Origin: Halostella salina
GTDB taxonomy: Archaea > Halobacteriota > Halobacteria > Halobacteriales > Natronoarchaeaceae
Direction: 5' to 3'
NCBI RefSeq assembly: GCF_003675855.1
Contig: NZ_RCIH01000003.1
Coordinates: 124,001-188,000, forward strand
Length of the DNA stretch: 64,000 bases
The translations under genes were made by a program, and so were the position numbers. Positions within the stretch are counted from its first letter, which is position 1. Every line of letters begins with the position of its first letter. Shown piece after piece: positions 33,406 through 42,532 of this stretch. The notes beneath the pieces were generated by a model. It was not told the origin of the DNA. It did not search any database and saw only the letters and a program-made list of their open reading frames with translations.

Positions 33406-33675
33406 ATGGTAGATATCACACTGTTCGAGTTGCACGTGGACGGCGACCCGCAGTTCGCGCCGAGCTGGAGCACCGGCGGCGAGGACGAGACGTTCGACGA
33501 CGAGGACGGCACCGCCGTCGACGTGGAGGACGACGAGAGTGGCGGCGCGGGCGGCAAGGTACTCGTCGGCCTCGTCGCGCTGGTGGTCATGGCCGCCGTC
33601 GCGCGGAAGCTCCGCGGCGGCGACGACGGGTTCGAGGAAGAGGAGCCGGAGTACACCGTCGAGGAGCCGGCGTAA
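33406..33675 (+). CDS. Small acidic single-TM protein, uncharacterised
   Basis: An 89-residue protein: MVDITLFELHVDGDPQFAPSW, an acidic stretch, one membrane helix (GGKVLVGLVALVVMAAVARKL) and an acidic C-terminus ending TVEEPA. A TATA-like AGTATAAG is centred 30 nt upstream, and an inverted repeat GTTCG-N7-CGAAC (33381-33397) lies between it and the ATG. I do not recognise a family. It probably sits in the membrane with acidic sides exposed. Confidence 0.7.
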   Translation: MVDITLFELHVDGDPQFAPSWSTGGEDETFDDEDGTAVDVEDDESGGAGGKVLVGLVALVVMAAVARKLRGGDDGFEEEEPEYTVEEPA

Positions 33676-33747
33676 GCCGCCGCCACCGTCCGGTTTCGGT
33701 CCCCGCGTCGGGAGAAGGGTTTTGTCCCCTGACGCGCAATCGAATCC

Positions 33748-34704
33748 ATGAACCTCTACCGAAGCGTCCGGGCCGTCACCGGTGCGTCCGGCGACGGACC
33801 GATCGACTGGGACGCGGTCGCCGAGGCGGCGAAGGCGTCGACCGACGCCGGTTCGCTGGACCTCTCGCCGGGCGAGCGCGACGGCTACGCCGACGACGTA
33901 CGCGACGCCCGCACCCGGGTGCGGAAGGTGTCTGGTCTCGACTTCGACGTGCCCCGCGCCGTCGAGGTCCAGCACCGCCACCACTGGATCGACGCGAACG
34001 TCGAGACGTTTGCCCGGCTGATGGAGCCGCTGGAGGACGAGGTCGGCGGCGTGTTCCCCGGCGCGGCTCGCGTCGTCAACACCGGCTCGATGAGCTTCAT
34101 GCTCGGCTTCCTCGCGCGGAACGTGCTCGGTCAGTACGACCCGCTGCTGCTCGCGGACGACCCGTCCGACCACGCGCTGTACTTCGTCCGGCCGAACATC
34201 GTCCGCACGGCCGACGCGCTGGACACCGAGTACCCGCGCTTCCGGCGCTGGATCGCGTTCCACGAGGTGACCCACGCCGCCGAGTTCGGCGCGGCCCCGT
34301 GGCTGTCTGACCATCTTGAGGAGCGCATGGAGCGTGGCATCGGCGCGGTCACGGAGGGCTCGCTCGACCGGGAGGCGTTCCGCGAACTCGACGCCGCGAT
34401 GACCGTCGTCGAGGGGTACGCCGAACTGCTGATGGACCACGCGTTCGACGACGAGTACGCCGACCTCCGGCGGAAACTCGACGAGCGCCGGCAGGGTCGG
34501 GGACCGCTTGCCCGCCTCGTCCGCCGCGCGCTCGGTCTCGGCCTGAAGCGCCGCCAGTACGAGCGCGGCAAGGCCTTCTTCGAGACGGTCGCCGACGAGC
34601 GCGGCGTCGCCGCCGCCGGCGCTGTGTGGGACCGCCCCGAGAACCTCCCGAGCGACGCCGAGATCGACGCGCCCCGCGACTGGATCCGCCGGGTCGACCC
34701 CTGA
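33748..34704 (+). CDS. Zinc-dependent metalloprotease-like protein (DUF2342 zincin, F420-associated type)
   Basis: A 318-residue zincin. The metal motif is HEVTH (His172, Glu173, His176), followed about 65 residues later by VVEGYAELLMDHAF, where a third ligand would lie. The N-terminal region (VQHRHHWIDANVETFARLMEPLE) is typical of the actinobacterial/archaeal family annotated as coenzyme F420 biosynthesis-associated, although no direct role in F420 is established. A TATA-like GTTTTGTC is 27 nt upstream, giving a leaderless mRNA. Whether it is a true protease is unknown. Confidence 0.87.
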   Translation: MNLYRSVRAVTGASGDGPIDWDAVAEAAKASTDAGSLDLSPGERDGYADDVRDARTRVRKVSGLDFDVPRAVEVQHRHHWIDANVETFARLMEPLEDEVGGVFPGAARVVNTGSMSFMLGFLARNVLGQYDPLLLADDPSDHALYFVRPNIVRTADALDTEYPRFRRWIAFHEVTHAAEFGAAPWLSDHLEERMERGIGAVTEGSLDREAFRELDAAMTVVEGYAELLMDHAFDDEYADLRRKLDERRQGRGPLARLVRRALGLGLKRRQYERGKAFFETVADERGVAAAGAVWDRPENLPSDAEIDAPRDWIRRVDP

Positions 34705-34796
34705 GCACGCTGTTCCCCCGACCGCCAAGCAGCCTCCTTGAGACGCCGCACCACGCCCGCACAAGACACTTGTACCGCTTCCGCGACGGCCGACCC

Positions 34797-35420
34797 ATGA
34801 CCGACAGGCACGCCGTCCGCGAGGGGTACGACGAACTCGCGGAGACGTACGCCGCCGAGCGCTCGGACGACGAGACGCTCGGCACGTCGCTCGTCGAGGA
34901 CCTGCTCGCCGACCTCCCGACCGAGGCACGACTCCTCGACGCCGGCTGCGGCGGCGGGGAGCCGGTGCTGGCCCGCGCCGGCGAGCGCGCGGTCGGCCTC
35001 GACTTCTCCGGGAAACAGCTCGAACTGGCGGCGGCGAACGTCCCGGTCGCACCGCTCGTACAGGGCGACATGACGGCGCTCCCGTTCCGGGACGACGCGT
35101 TCGACGCCGTCACCGCCATCCACTCGCTGATCCACGTCCCGCTCGACGACCATCAGCGGGTGATCGGTGAGTTCGCCCGCGTGCTGCGGCTCGGCGGCCG
35201 GCTGCTCGTCTCGGAGGGCCACGGGCGCTGGCAGGGCCGGAACCCGGGCTGGCTGGACTCCGGCGCGGCGATGGAGTGGGACATCGCGGGAGCCGAGGCG
35301 ACGCGCGAACAGCTCCGCGCCGCGGGGTTCCAACTCCGCGACCAGTGGGCCGTCGCCGACACGCTCGCCGACGAGGACGCCCGGAAGCCCTTCTTCCTCG
35401 CGGAGCTGTGCGGGCGGTGA
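34797..35420 (+). CDS. Class I SAM-dependent methyltransferase
   Basis: A 207-residue Rossmann-fold methyltransferase. Motif I is RLLDAGCGGGEPVLAR, motif II AVGLDFSGKQLELA, then LVQGDMTALPFRDDAFDAV and LRLGGRLLVSEG. This is the UbiE/Methyltransf_11 pattern acting on small molecules; the substrate is unknown. It begins at MTDRHAVREGYDELAETYA, a normal start for this class. It lies between the zincin and the PLP lyase genes on the same strand with 93 and 31 nt gaps. Confidence 0.92.
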   Translation: MTDRHAVREGYDELAETYAAERSDDETLGTSLVEDLLADLPTEARLLDAGCGGGEPVLARAGERAVGLDFSGKQLELAAANVPVAPLVQGDMTALPFRDDAFDAVTAIHSLIHVPLDDHQRVIGEFARVLRLGGRLLVSEGHGRWQGRNPGWLDSGAAMEWDIAGAEATREQLRAAGFQLRDQWAVADTLADEDARKPFFLAELCGR

Positions 35421-35451
35421 ACTTATCGGAACCGCCACCGCAGTTTGCCCC

Positions 35452-36471
35452 ATGCCGCCCGAATACGACCCCGTGGAGTCGCCCGACGAGACCACCGTGT
35501 TCCCGTACCACGACCTGACGCCGCCGACCACCGCCGACGTGTACCGCGCCCGGCCGGTCGTCGACCGCCACCTTCCCCGGACGCCGCTGGTCCGGAGCGA
35601 GCCGCTGTCGGCCGAGTTCGACGCTGACGTCTACCTCAAGCGCGAGGACACGCTCCCGACCGGCGCGTTCAAAGTTCGGGGCGGGGTCACGCTCGCCGCC
35701 GGGCTGGCCGACGAGTTCCGCGACCCCGGCCTGATCGCCGCCAGCACCGGAAACCACGGCCAGTCCGTCGCCTACGCCGGCCGCGAGTTCGACGTCCCCG
35801 TCACCGTCGTCGTGCCCGAGGACGCGAACCACTCGAAGGTGACCGCGATGGAGCGGCTGGGCGCGACGGTGCGGCACCACGGCGACGACTTCGACGCCGC
35901 CCGCGAGCGCGCCGAGACGCTGGCGGCCGAGGAGGGGTACCGGTACGTCCACTCGGCGAACGAGCCGTCCCTCGTCGCGGGCGTCGGCACCGCCGGCCTC
36001 GAAGTCGTCGAGGACCTGCCGGACGTCGACTACCTCTTCTGTCCCGTCGGCGGCGGCTCGAGCGCCGCGGGCTACTGTCTCACCGTCGGCGAACTCACCG
36101 ATGCGACGGTCGTCGGCGCGCAGTCCGAGGCCGCGCCGGCGATGTACCGCGCCTGGGACGAGGGCCACCTCCGGCCGTCCGACGAGATGGGGACGTTCGC
36201 GGAAGGCATCGCCACGAGCGTCCCGTTCGCGCTCACCGCCGACCTGCTCCGGGAGCGCCTGGACGACTTCCGCCTCGTGAGCGAGGACGCCCTCCGGGCC
36301 GGCGTCAGGGACCTGCTCGTCGAGGACACGGTCGTGATGGAGGGCGCGTGTGCCGCCAGCGTCGCCGCGATGCGCCAGTTCGGGGACGACCTCGGGGGCG
36401 AGACCGTCGTTCTGCCGGTTTCGGGGCGGAACCTCGACGTGGAGAAACTGCGGGCCGTGCTCGCCGAGTGA
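35452..36471 (+). CDS. Threonine/serine dehydratase-like PLP enzyme
   Basis: A 339-residue fold-type II PLP enzyme. The PLP Lys is in LPTGAFKVRGG near residue 77, the phosphate loop is GGGSSAAGY, and the substrate loop is STGNHGQSVAYA. This is the pattern of catabolic threonine dehydratase (TdcB/IlvA core) without a C-terminal ACT regulatory domain, so feedback by isoleucine is unlikely. Serine racemase or related ammonia-lyase activity is an alternative. A TATA-like CTTATC lies about 25 nt before the ATG. Confidence 0.9.
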   Translation: MPPEYDPVESPDETTVFPYHDLTPPTTADVYRARPVVDRHLPRTPLVRSEPLSAEFDADVYLKREDTLPTGAFKVRGGVTLAAGLADEFRDPGLIAASTGNHGQSVAYAGREFDVPVTVVVPEDANHSKVTAMERLGATVRHHGDDFDAARERAETLAAEEGYRYVHSANEPSLVAGVGTAGLEVVEDLPDVDYLFCPVGGGSSAAGYCLTVGELTDATVVGAQSEAAPAMYRAWDEGHLRPSDEMGTFAEGIATSVPFALTADLLRERLDDFRLVSEDALRAGVRDLLVEDTVVMEGACAASVAAMRQFGDDLGGETVVLPVSGRNLDVEKLRAVLAE

Positions 36472-36511
36472 CAGGTACCCGCGGTCGCCGGCGGGAATTA
36501 CCGTCCCGAAA

Positions 36512-36715
36512 TCAGGGAACGATCGAGGAGAGGTACGCGATCAGCACGACGCCGAGGACGAGTCCGGCGACGACCACGCCGAGGACGGCGGGGAGCGACG
36601 CGCCGCCCTGCACTGCGATCATCCCTGCGGAGACGCCGACGAGGAGCACGAACCCGGCTTTCAGTCGGGTTCTGTTCCGTTCCTGTTCCTCCTCGGAGAG
36701 CGACGGGCCGACCAT
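36512..36715 (-). CDS. Small two-TM membrane protein, uncharacterised
   Basis: A 67-residue protein beginning MVGPSLSEEEQERNRTRLK, then two hydrophobic helices (AGFVLLVGVSAGMIAVQGG and LPAVLGVVVAGLVLGVVLIAYL). It starts one base after the stop codon of the NTF2-like gene, so the two are translationally linked. An alternative start 9 nt upstream would overlap that gene. Family and function are not recognised. Confidence 0.65.
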   Translation of the reverse strand: MVGPSLSEEEQERNRTRLKAGFVLLVGVSAGMIAVQGGASLPAVLGVVVAGLVLGVVLIAYLSSIVP

Positions 36716-36716
36716 C

Positions 36717-37109
36717 TCAGTCACCGGCAGCCGCCAGCGCCTCGTCGGGCGTGCTGACGTGGAGCGTGGCGAACAGCCACTCGTCGTCGTGTCGTTCGAG
36801 CGTGCCGCTCCAGCGCGTCGGATAGGCGCGCCGGCGGTCCGCCGACGTGTCGGTCCACGCGAGGTCGACCGCGTCGCTGAACCAGGCGTACCCGTCGCGC
36901 TCGGCGACGCTCAGCCGGCGGGAGTCGACGGTCCACTCGTCGGTGGTCCGGCTCTGCTCCCGGAGCGCCTCGGCCACGTCGTCGTAGCCGATGAGCGACT
37001 CCGAGATCCCGAACTTCGCCGTCCCCGGGTCCTCGACGAAATACGGGTACAGCGGCTCCCCGCGACGGAGCGACTCGTAGTACTCGCGCACCGTGTCGGC
37101 GGCGGTCAT
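36717..37109 (-). CDS. NTF2/SnoaL-like fold protein
   Basis: A 130-residue protein with the cone-shaped NTF2-like pattern: helix TVREYYESLRRGEPLYPYF, then ISESLIGYDDVAEALREQS, and strands ending WSGTLERHDDEWLFATLHVS. Such proteins are small-molecule binding proteins or hydrolases or isomerases; no catalytic residues can be assigned with confidence. It is the first of two coupled genes, followed by a small membrane protein. Confidence 0.75.
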   Translation of the reverse strand: MTAADTVREYYESLRRGEPLYPYFVEDPGTAKFGISESLIGYDDVAEALREQSRTTDEWTVDSRRLSVAERDGYAWFSDAVDLAWTDTSADRRRAYPTRWSGTLERHDDEWLFATLHVSTPDEALAAAGD

Positions 37110-37140
37110 ACCGGAGTACAGGGCGGCCGCCGGTTTGAAC

Positions 37141-37692
37141 TCACTGGAATCCGCGGTCCACGCCGTCGTCGTCGATGAGGTCGTCCAGTTCCGCGTCGAG
37201 CAGTTCGTCGGCCTCCTCGAACGTGGCCGAGAGTTCGTCCAGTTCGTCGGGCCGGTCGTACTGGTCGTACTCCATCGGCCCGAACGCGGGGCTGTCCAGC
37301 GCCTCCATCACGTCGTCGAACAGGTCGCCCGGCGTCGTCGGCGCATCGGCGTGGGCCCTGATCACCTCCTCTAGCTCGGTTGCACGGTCCTCGGCCTCGT
37401 CCTCGTCGTCCGGCGGCGACTGGACGGCAAAGCGCCCGGCCTCGGACTCCGCCGGGAGGAACGACCCGATCTCGTCGTCGAGGCTTCGGGCGACGCGAGC
37501 GCCGACGCCCCGGACGTCGAACGGGTTCTTCGCGTAGGTCTTCAGCTGGTAGACGCCACTCGACGGGTGGCCGACGTAGAGGTCCTCGCCGACGCCCCCG
37601 GACCGGTCTCCGGCGACTGCGCGCCAGCCCTGGGGGTCGACGTCCTGATCCACGACGTCCTCGACGATGTCGTCCCACTCTCTGACACGCAT
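37141..37692 (-). CDS. Haloarchaeal conserved protein of unknown function
   Basis: A 183-residue acidic protein. The N-terminal half (VREWDDIVEDVVDQDVDPQGW ... YVGHPSSGVYQLKTYAKNPFDVRGVGARVARSLDDEIGSFLP) looks like a compact alpha/beta domain, and the C-terminal half is helical and Asp/Glu-rich (DELSATFEEADELLDAELDDLI). No named domain is recognised. I start at MRVREWDD; a longer frame upstream reads into an unrelated basic sequence. It is divergent from the Dna2-like gene with 127 nt between starts. Confidence 0.7.
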   Translation of the reverse strand: MRVREWDDIVEDVVDQDVDPQGWRAVAGDRSGGVGEDLYVGHPSSGVYQLKTYAKNPFDVRGVGARVARSLDDEIGSFLPAESEAGRFAVQSPPDDEDEAEDRATELEEVIRAHADAPTTPGDLFDDVMEALDSPAFGPMEYDQYDRPDELDELSATFEEADELLDAELDDLIDDDGVDRGFQ

Positions 37693-37819
37693 GTCTACGG
37701 CTTTCGAATCTATCGGAATGAACGTGTCGGTCGTGGCGATCCGGACCGCCGCTTCGGGGCCTGCCGGACGCGCGCCCGGAGAGTAGCGCTTTTGAGGCCG
37801 GGCGACCTGTGACGGGATA

Positions 37820-40468
37820 GTGAAAATTCGGGGAACCGCGGCGGGTGCGGCCGAGGTCCGGACCGTCTCGACGCAGTACGGCGAGAGCGAACTGGCGGAG
37901 GTGCCCGTCCGGCTCGCGGAGGGGGCCGACCCCGTGCCGGTGACGCTGTGGGGGAAGTGGACGGAGACGGCCGACCTCGTGGAGCCGGGAATGGAGCTAC
38001 TCGTCACGGACGCCGAGGCGGACGACTACGACGGCGGCTACGCCACGACCGGCGATTCCTACGTCGTCCTCGAACCGGACTTCCTCGTCGACGTGACCGA
38101 CGTGCGCTCGTGGGTGCAGTGCCCGCGGATGTACTACCTGAACAAGCTCTCGGGCGTCCCACTGGCCTACCCCGTAGTGAAGGGGACCATCGTCCACGAG
38201 GTGTTCGGCGACCTCCTGCGGGGCCGCGACATCGAGGAGTCCATCGCGGACCGCGTCGAGGAGGCCGGCCTCGAACTCGGCCTGCTCGGGCGGACGCGCG
38301 AGGAAGTCGCGGACGAGGTGCGGCAGAACGCGGCGGCCATCGAGGGCTGGCTGAACCAGGGCGTGCTCACCGATGGGGACCAGTGGCGCAGCGAGCAGAC
38401 GCTGATCAGCGAGACGTTCGGCATCAAGGGCCGGGCCGACGCGATCCGGCGCGGGATGCCGGTCGAACTGAAGACCGGGAAGAACACGAAGCGCGAGCCG
38501 CGCTTCCACGACAAGATACAGGCGGCCTGCTACGCGCTTGTCCTGCAGGAGCGCGGCGTGCCCGTCGACACCGGGACGCTGCTGTACACCAAGAACTCCG
38601 CGCTGGACCGCGGAGAGGCGACGGGCGACCTCTCGCCGGCCAAGGAGTTCTCGGTCGGCGACGGCCTGCTGAAGTTCGTCGTCCGGACGCGCAACGAGAT
38701 CGCGGCGATGGAACACGACGCGAGCGTCCCGACCGGCTACGAGGCCGACGCGACCTGCGAGTACTGCTTCGAGCAGGACACCTGTCAGGTCGTCTCGGGC
38801 CGGCTCGACCAAGAGTCCAAAGCCGGGCAGATCGGCCGGGCGATCCCCGACGAAGAGCAGGCGTACTTCGACCGCTTCTACCGCGCCATCGAGGACGAGC
38901 GCCGCGAGACCCACCGCGAGTACGCGAAGCTGTGGGAGCAGAGCGCCGCCGAGCGCGCCGACGACGACCGGGCGCTCATCGGGCTGGAGCCGACCGACCG
39001 CCGGCAACTGGATGGCGGGCGGTGGGAGCTGCGCGCCGAGCGGACCGACGACGCGGTGTCGAAGATCCGCGAGGGCGACGTGGTGCTCGCCAGCGACGGC
39101 GACCCCGTCTCGGGCCACGCCGAACTCGCCCGGGTCGAGCGGCTGGACGAGGACGTCGTCGTCACGGCCGACGAGCCGGTCGACCTCCGGCGGCTGGACG
39201 TGTACCCCTCCGAACTGTCCGCCGACCGGATGCTCACCGCGCTGCACGACGGCCTGCTGAAGGGCGACGAGCGACGGAAGGACGTGCTCTTCGGCCGCGT
39301 CGATCCCGAGTTCCGCGACGTGGACGGGACGTTCGTCGACAACAACGAGGCGCAGGACGAGGCGGTCCGGAAGTCCGTCGCCGCCGAGGACTTCGCGCTG
39401 GTCCACGGCCCGCCCGGCACCGGGAAGACGTACACCATCGCCCGGACCGTCCGGGAACTGGTCGAGCGCGGCGACCGCGTCCTGCTGTCGGCGTTCACGA
39501 ACCGCGCCGTGGACAACGCGCTGGAGGCAGTGCGGGATCAGGGAACGGAGGACGTCCTCCGCGTCGGCACCGAGTCCGGCGTCCGCGAGGACATGCAGGA
39601 CGTGCGCTTAGCGGAGCGCGGCGACCCCGGCGAGCGCGTCCGGGAACTCCGCGACGCGCCGCTCGTGGCGGCGACGACGGCCACCTGCGGCTCGCGGGTC
39701 ATGCGCGAGCAGTCGTTCGACGTGGCGGTCGTCGACGAGGCCGCACAGCTCACCGAGCCAGAGACGCTGGCGGCGATCAACCTCGCCGACCGGTTCGTGC
39801 TCGTCGGCGACCACGAGCAGTTGCCGCCCGTGGTCAGAGCCGAAAACGACCTCACGGAGTCGCTGTTCGAGCGCCTCATCGACGCCAGCCCCGAGGCGGG
39901 CGTCCTGCTCGACCGCCAGTACCGGATGGCCCAGCGCATCCAGGCGTACGCCTCCCGGGAGTTCTACGACGGCGCGCTCCGCCCCGCGAATGGCGAGGTG
40001 GCGGGGCAGCGCCTCGCGGATCTGGCTGGCGTCGACGTGGACGCGCTCCCGGCCCACCTGCGCGACCCCGTGACCATGCTGGACGTGCCGGGCGACGCGT
40101 CGGCCCACACCGACGCCGTCGAGGCCGAGCGCGTCGCCGAGACGGTCGAGTCGTTCGTCGACGCTGGCGTTGACCCGTCGGACGTGGGCGTCATCGCGCC
40201 GTTCCGCGCGCAGGTCGCCGAGGTATCTCGCCGGGTCGGCGACTCGGTGACTGTCGACACGGTCGACCGCTTCCAGGGCTCCGCGAAGGAGGTCATCGTC
40301 GTCTCCTTCGTCGCCAGCGGCGACCTCGACAGCCCGATCTTCGAGGACTACCGCCGGGTGAACGTGGCGCTGACGCGGGCGAAGCGCTCGCTCGTGCTGG
40401 TCGGCGACGCCGACGCGCTGGCGACCGACGACACCTACCGACGGATGGTCGAGTGGGCGCAAGCCTGA
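37820..40468 (+). CDS. Dna2-like nuclease-helicase (Cas4-type nuclease + SF1B helicase)
   Basis: An 882-residue protein. An N-terminal OB-like region (about 1-90) leads to a RecB/Cas4-type nuclease with cluster cysteines Cys101, Cys313, Cys316 and Cys322 and acidic active-site residues in GRADAIRR and PVELKTGK. The helicase has Walker A GPPGTGKT (about 530-537), DEAAQ-type Walker B (VVDEAAQLTE), QYRM and the motif VNVALTRAKRSLVLVGD. This is the Dna2 layout, for flap removal and end resection. Start is GTG, 27 nt from a TTTTG promoter element, suggesting a leaderless mRNA. It differs from stand-alone Cas4 and no CRISPR lies nearby. Confidence 0.93.
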   Translation: MKIRGTAAGAAEVRTVSTQYGESELAEVPVRLAEGADPVPVTLWGKWTETADLVEPGMELLVTDAEADDYDGGYATTGDSYVVLEPDFLVDVTDVRSWVQCPRMYYLNKLSGVPLAYPVVKGTIVHEVFGDLLRGRDIEESIADRVEEAGLELGLLGRTREEVADEVRQNAAAIEGWLNQGVLTDGDQWRSEQTLISETFGIKGRADAIRRGMPVELKTGKNTKREPRFHDKIQAACYALVLQERGVPVDTGTLLYTKNSALDRGEATGDLSPAKEFSVGDGLLKFVVRTRNEIAAMEHDASVPTGYEADATCEYCFEQDTCQVVSGRLDQESKAGQIGRAIPDEEQAYFDRFYRAIEDERRETHREYAKLWEQSAAERADDDRALIGLEPTDRRQLDGGRWELRAERTDDAVSKIREGDVVLASDGDPVSGHAELARVERLDEDVVVTADEPVDLRRLDVYPSELSADRMLTALHDGLLKGDERRKDVLFGRVDPEFRDVDGTFVDNNEAQDEAVRKSVAAEDFALVHGPPGTGKTYTIARTVRELVERGDRVLLSAFTNRAVDNALEAVRDQGTEDVLRVGTESGVREDMQDVRLAERGDPGERVRELRDAPLVAATTATCGSRVMREQSFDVAVVDEAAQLTEPETLAAINLADRFVLVGDHEQLPPVVRAENDLTESLFERLIDASPEAGVLLDRQYRMAQRIQAYASREFYDGALRPANGEVAGQRLADLAGVDVDALPAHLRDPVTMLDVPGDASAHTDAVEAERVAETVESFVDAGVDPSDVGVIAPFRAQVAEVSRRVGDSVTVDTVDRFQGSAKEVIVVSFVASGDLDSPIFEDYRRVNVALTRAKRSLVLVGDADALATDDTYRRMVEWAQA

Positions 40469-40495
40469 TCGTCCACGTCCACAGCGTCGCGACGG

Positions 40496-41215
40496 TCAGA
40501 TCCGAAACGGCTCGTCCACCGGCTCGACGTTCGCGGGGATCCGGTCCGGGTCACCGATCGTCGCGTCGTATGCGGGCGCGACGTGAAGCTGCGGGGCCGC
40601 CGACGGCCGGCCGACGCCCGCTGCCGAGAACAGCGTGTTCTCCCCGATATCGGCAACTGCGGTCCGCAGCCGCCACGGGTCGTGGTCGAGGACGGCCGTG
40701 TAGATGCCGCCCCTGCCGGGGAGGTAGAGCCGATAGCGGTCGACCGCGTACGACCCGAACGAGCCGTCTTCGACCGGTTCGAGCGGGCCGTCGGGCTCGT
40801 ACGTCGCGCGGAAGCGGGCGTCGGGTTCGCCGGCCTGCACGCGCTCGCTCTCGAACGTGACCTCGGCACCGCGTCGCCGGACCGACGCGTCCGCGAGGTA
40901 GTACGGCACGCCGAGCGTCCGCCGGGCGGCGGTGACCCCGAGTCGCTCGTCGGCGTCCATGCTGAGGAAGTAGACGCCGGGGTCGCCGTCTATCGTGACG
41001 TACGTCCGGAGGTTCACCTGCGGGAACGTCCGCCCGAACGGCGCGAACGAGGGGCGCACGTCGGTCATCGTCAGCGCGACGACGCCGAGCCACGCCTGCC
41101 CGTCGTACGTGTCGAGCGTCGCGGCGTCCGGCAGGTGCGGCCGGAGCCAGTCGGGCGCGACCGGATAGTGGGCGAACAGCAGGTCCCGCCACTGCATGGA
41201 ACCGAGCGAAGCCAT
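40496..41215 (-). CDS. DUF2071 (YqjF-like) protein
   Basis: A 239-residue protein of the DUF2071 family: MQWRDLLFAHYPVAPDWLRPHLPDAATLDTYDGQAWLGVVAL, then VNLRTYVTIDGDPGVYFLSMDAD and YYLADASVRRRG. Members are widespread and uncharacterised; an acetoacetate-decarboxylase-like fold is suspected. Either MASLGSMQW (used here) or MQWRD six codons later could be the start. It is convergent with the Dna2-like gene and divergent from the larA-like gene. Confidence 0.88.
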   Translation of the reverse strand: MASLGSMQWRDLLFAHYPVAPDWLRPHLPDAATLDTYDGQAWLGVVALTMTDVRPSFAPFGRTFPQVNLRTYVTIDGDPGVYFLSMDADERLGVTAARRTLGVPYYLADASVRRRGAEVTFESERVQAGEPDARFRATYEPDGPLEPVEDGSFGSYAVDRYRLYLPGRGGIYTAVLDHDPWRLRTAVADIGENTLFSAAGVGRPSAAPQLHVAPAYDATIGDPDRIPANVEPVDEPFRI

Positions 41216-41308
41216 ACGGATCCCAGGGGGTCCGCGACCTTCGACCTGTCGCCCGGCGGTCGTCCGACCGCCCGGGGACTTTTCACTCGGTCCCGCCAAC
41301 GGCGCGCC

Positions 41309-42532
41309 ATGGAACTCCCGCTCGGGACTGGCACGGTCGAGGCGTCGTTCCCGGACTGCGATGTGACCGTCGCCGACCCGCCCGGCGGCGAGGCGGTCGA
41401 CCCCCACGCGGCCGCCGAGCGTGCCGTGGCCGATCCACACGGCCCGTCGCTGGCCGAGCGCGTCGCCCCCGGCGACGACGTGGCGGTGGTCGTGACGGAC
41501 GTGACCCGCGCCACGCCGGACGACGCACTGCTGGACGTGCTTCTCGACGAACTGCGGGACGGCGGCGTCGACCGGACGGACGTGACCGTCGTGATCGGTC
41601 TCGGTCTCCACCGCCCGATGGACGACGGCGAGATCCGCGCGGCGCTGGGCGAGCACGCGGACCTCGCGGTCAACCACGACGCCGACGCCGCCGTCGAGGT
41701 GGGCCGGGTCGACGGCTGCCCGGTCGAACTCCACCCGGCGGTCGCCGACGCCGACCGCGTCGTCTCGACGGGGATGGTCGAACCGCACCAGTACGCCGGC
41801 TTCTCGGGCGGCGCGAAAACCGTCGTGATCGGCGCGGGCGGCGAGCCGCTCATCCGGCACACGCACGGCCCCGACATGCTCGCCCGCGACGGCGTCCGAC
41901 TGGGCCGCGTCGACGGGAACCCGTTCCGCGAGACACTGGACCGGGCGGGCGACGTGGCCGGCGTCGACTTCTCCCTGAACGTCACGCACGGGCCGAGCGG
42001 GATCCTCGACGCCGCCGCGGGCGACCACCGCGCCGTCGTCCGGGATCTGGCGGCGACGGCGCGGGCGGCGCTGTCCGTGCCAGTTGCCGACGAGTACGAT
42101 GCCGTCGTCGCCGGCGTCGGCGCGCCGAAGGACGCGAACCTCTACCAGGCGACCCGCGCCGCGACGTACGTGGCGCTCGGCGACCGGAACCCGCTCCGCG
42201 ATGGCGGCCGGATCGTCGTGCCCGCCGAACTGCCCGAGGGGGCGGGGCAGGGAACCGGCGAGCGGCGCTTCTACGACCGTCTCTTGGGGGCGTCGGGCGC
42301 CGCCGAACTGTACGACGCGATGCGCGAGGGGTATGACCCCGGCGCGCAGCGCGCGTTCGTCGTGGCCCGCGTCCTCCGGGACCACGACGTGTACGTGACC
42401 AACAGCGAGTCGCCCGCGGTCGTCGAGGAGTGCCTGATGCACGCCCGGGAGGGCGTGGCCGACGCGGTCGACCCGGGGAGCGACGTGCTCGTCGTCCCGG
42501 ACGCGCTGAACACGCTGCTGGTGCGGCCCTGA
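41309..42532 (+). CDS. LarA-like (lactate racemase domain) protein
   Basis: A 407-residue member of the LarA/DUF2088 superfamily. VVVTDVTRATPDD at the N-terminus, IGLGLHRPM, the key VSTGMVEPHQYAGFSGGAKTVVIGAGG with its Lys for the cofactor, and FSLNVTHGPSGIL are all present. LarA racemases use a nickel-pincer nucleotide. The genes that make it (larB, larC, larE) are not in the window. The true substrate may be another 2-hydroxy acid. A TTTTC promoter element is 27 nt upstream. Its TGA immediately precedes the carbonic anhydrase stop codon on the other strand, with no spacer. Confidence 0.87.
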   Translation: MELPLGTGTVEASFPDCDVTVADPPGGEAVDPHAAAERAVADPHGPSLAERVAPGDDVAVVVTDVTRATPDDALLDVLLDELRDGGVDRTDVTVVIGLGLHRPMDDGEIRAALGEHADLAVNHDADAAVEVGRVDGCPVELHPAVADADRVVSTGMVEPHQYAGFSGGAKTVVIGAGGEPLIRHTHGPDMLARDGVRLGRVDGNPFRETLDRAGDVAGVDFSLNVTHGPSGILDAAAGDHRAVVRDLAATARAALSVPVADEYDAVVAGVGAPKDANLYQATRAATYVALGDRNPLRDGGRIVVPAELPEGAGQGTGERRFYDRLLGASGAAELYDAMREGYDPGAQRAFVVARVLRDHDVYVTNSESPAVVEECLMHAREGVADAVDPGSDVLVVPDALNTLLVRP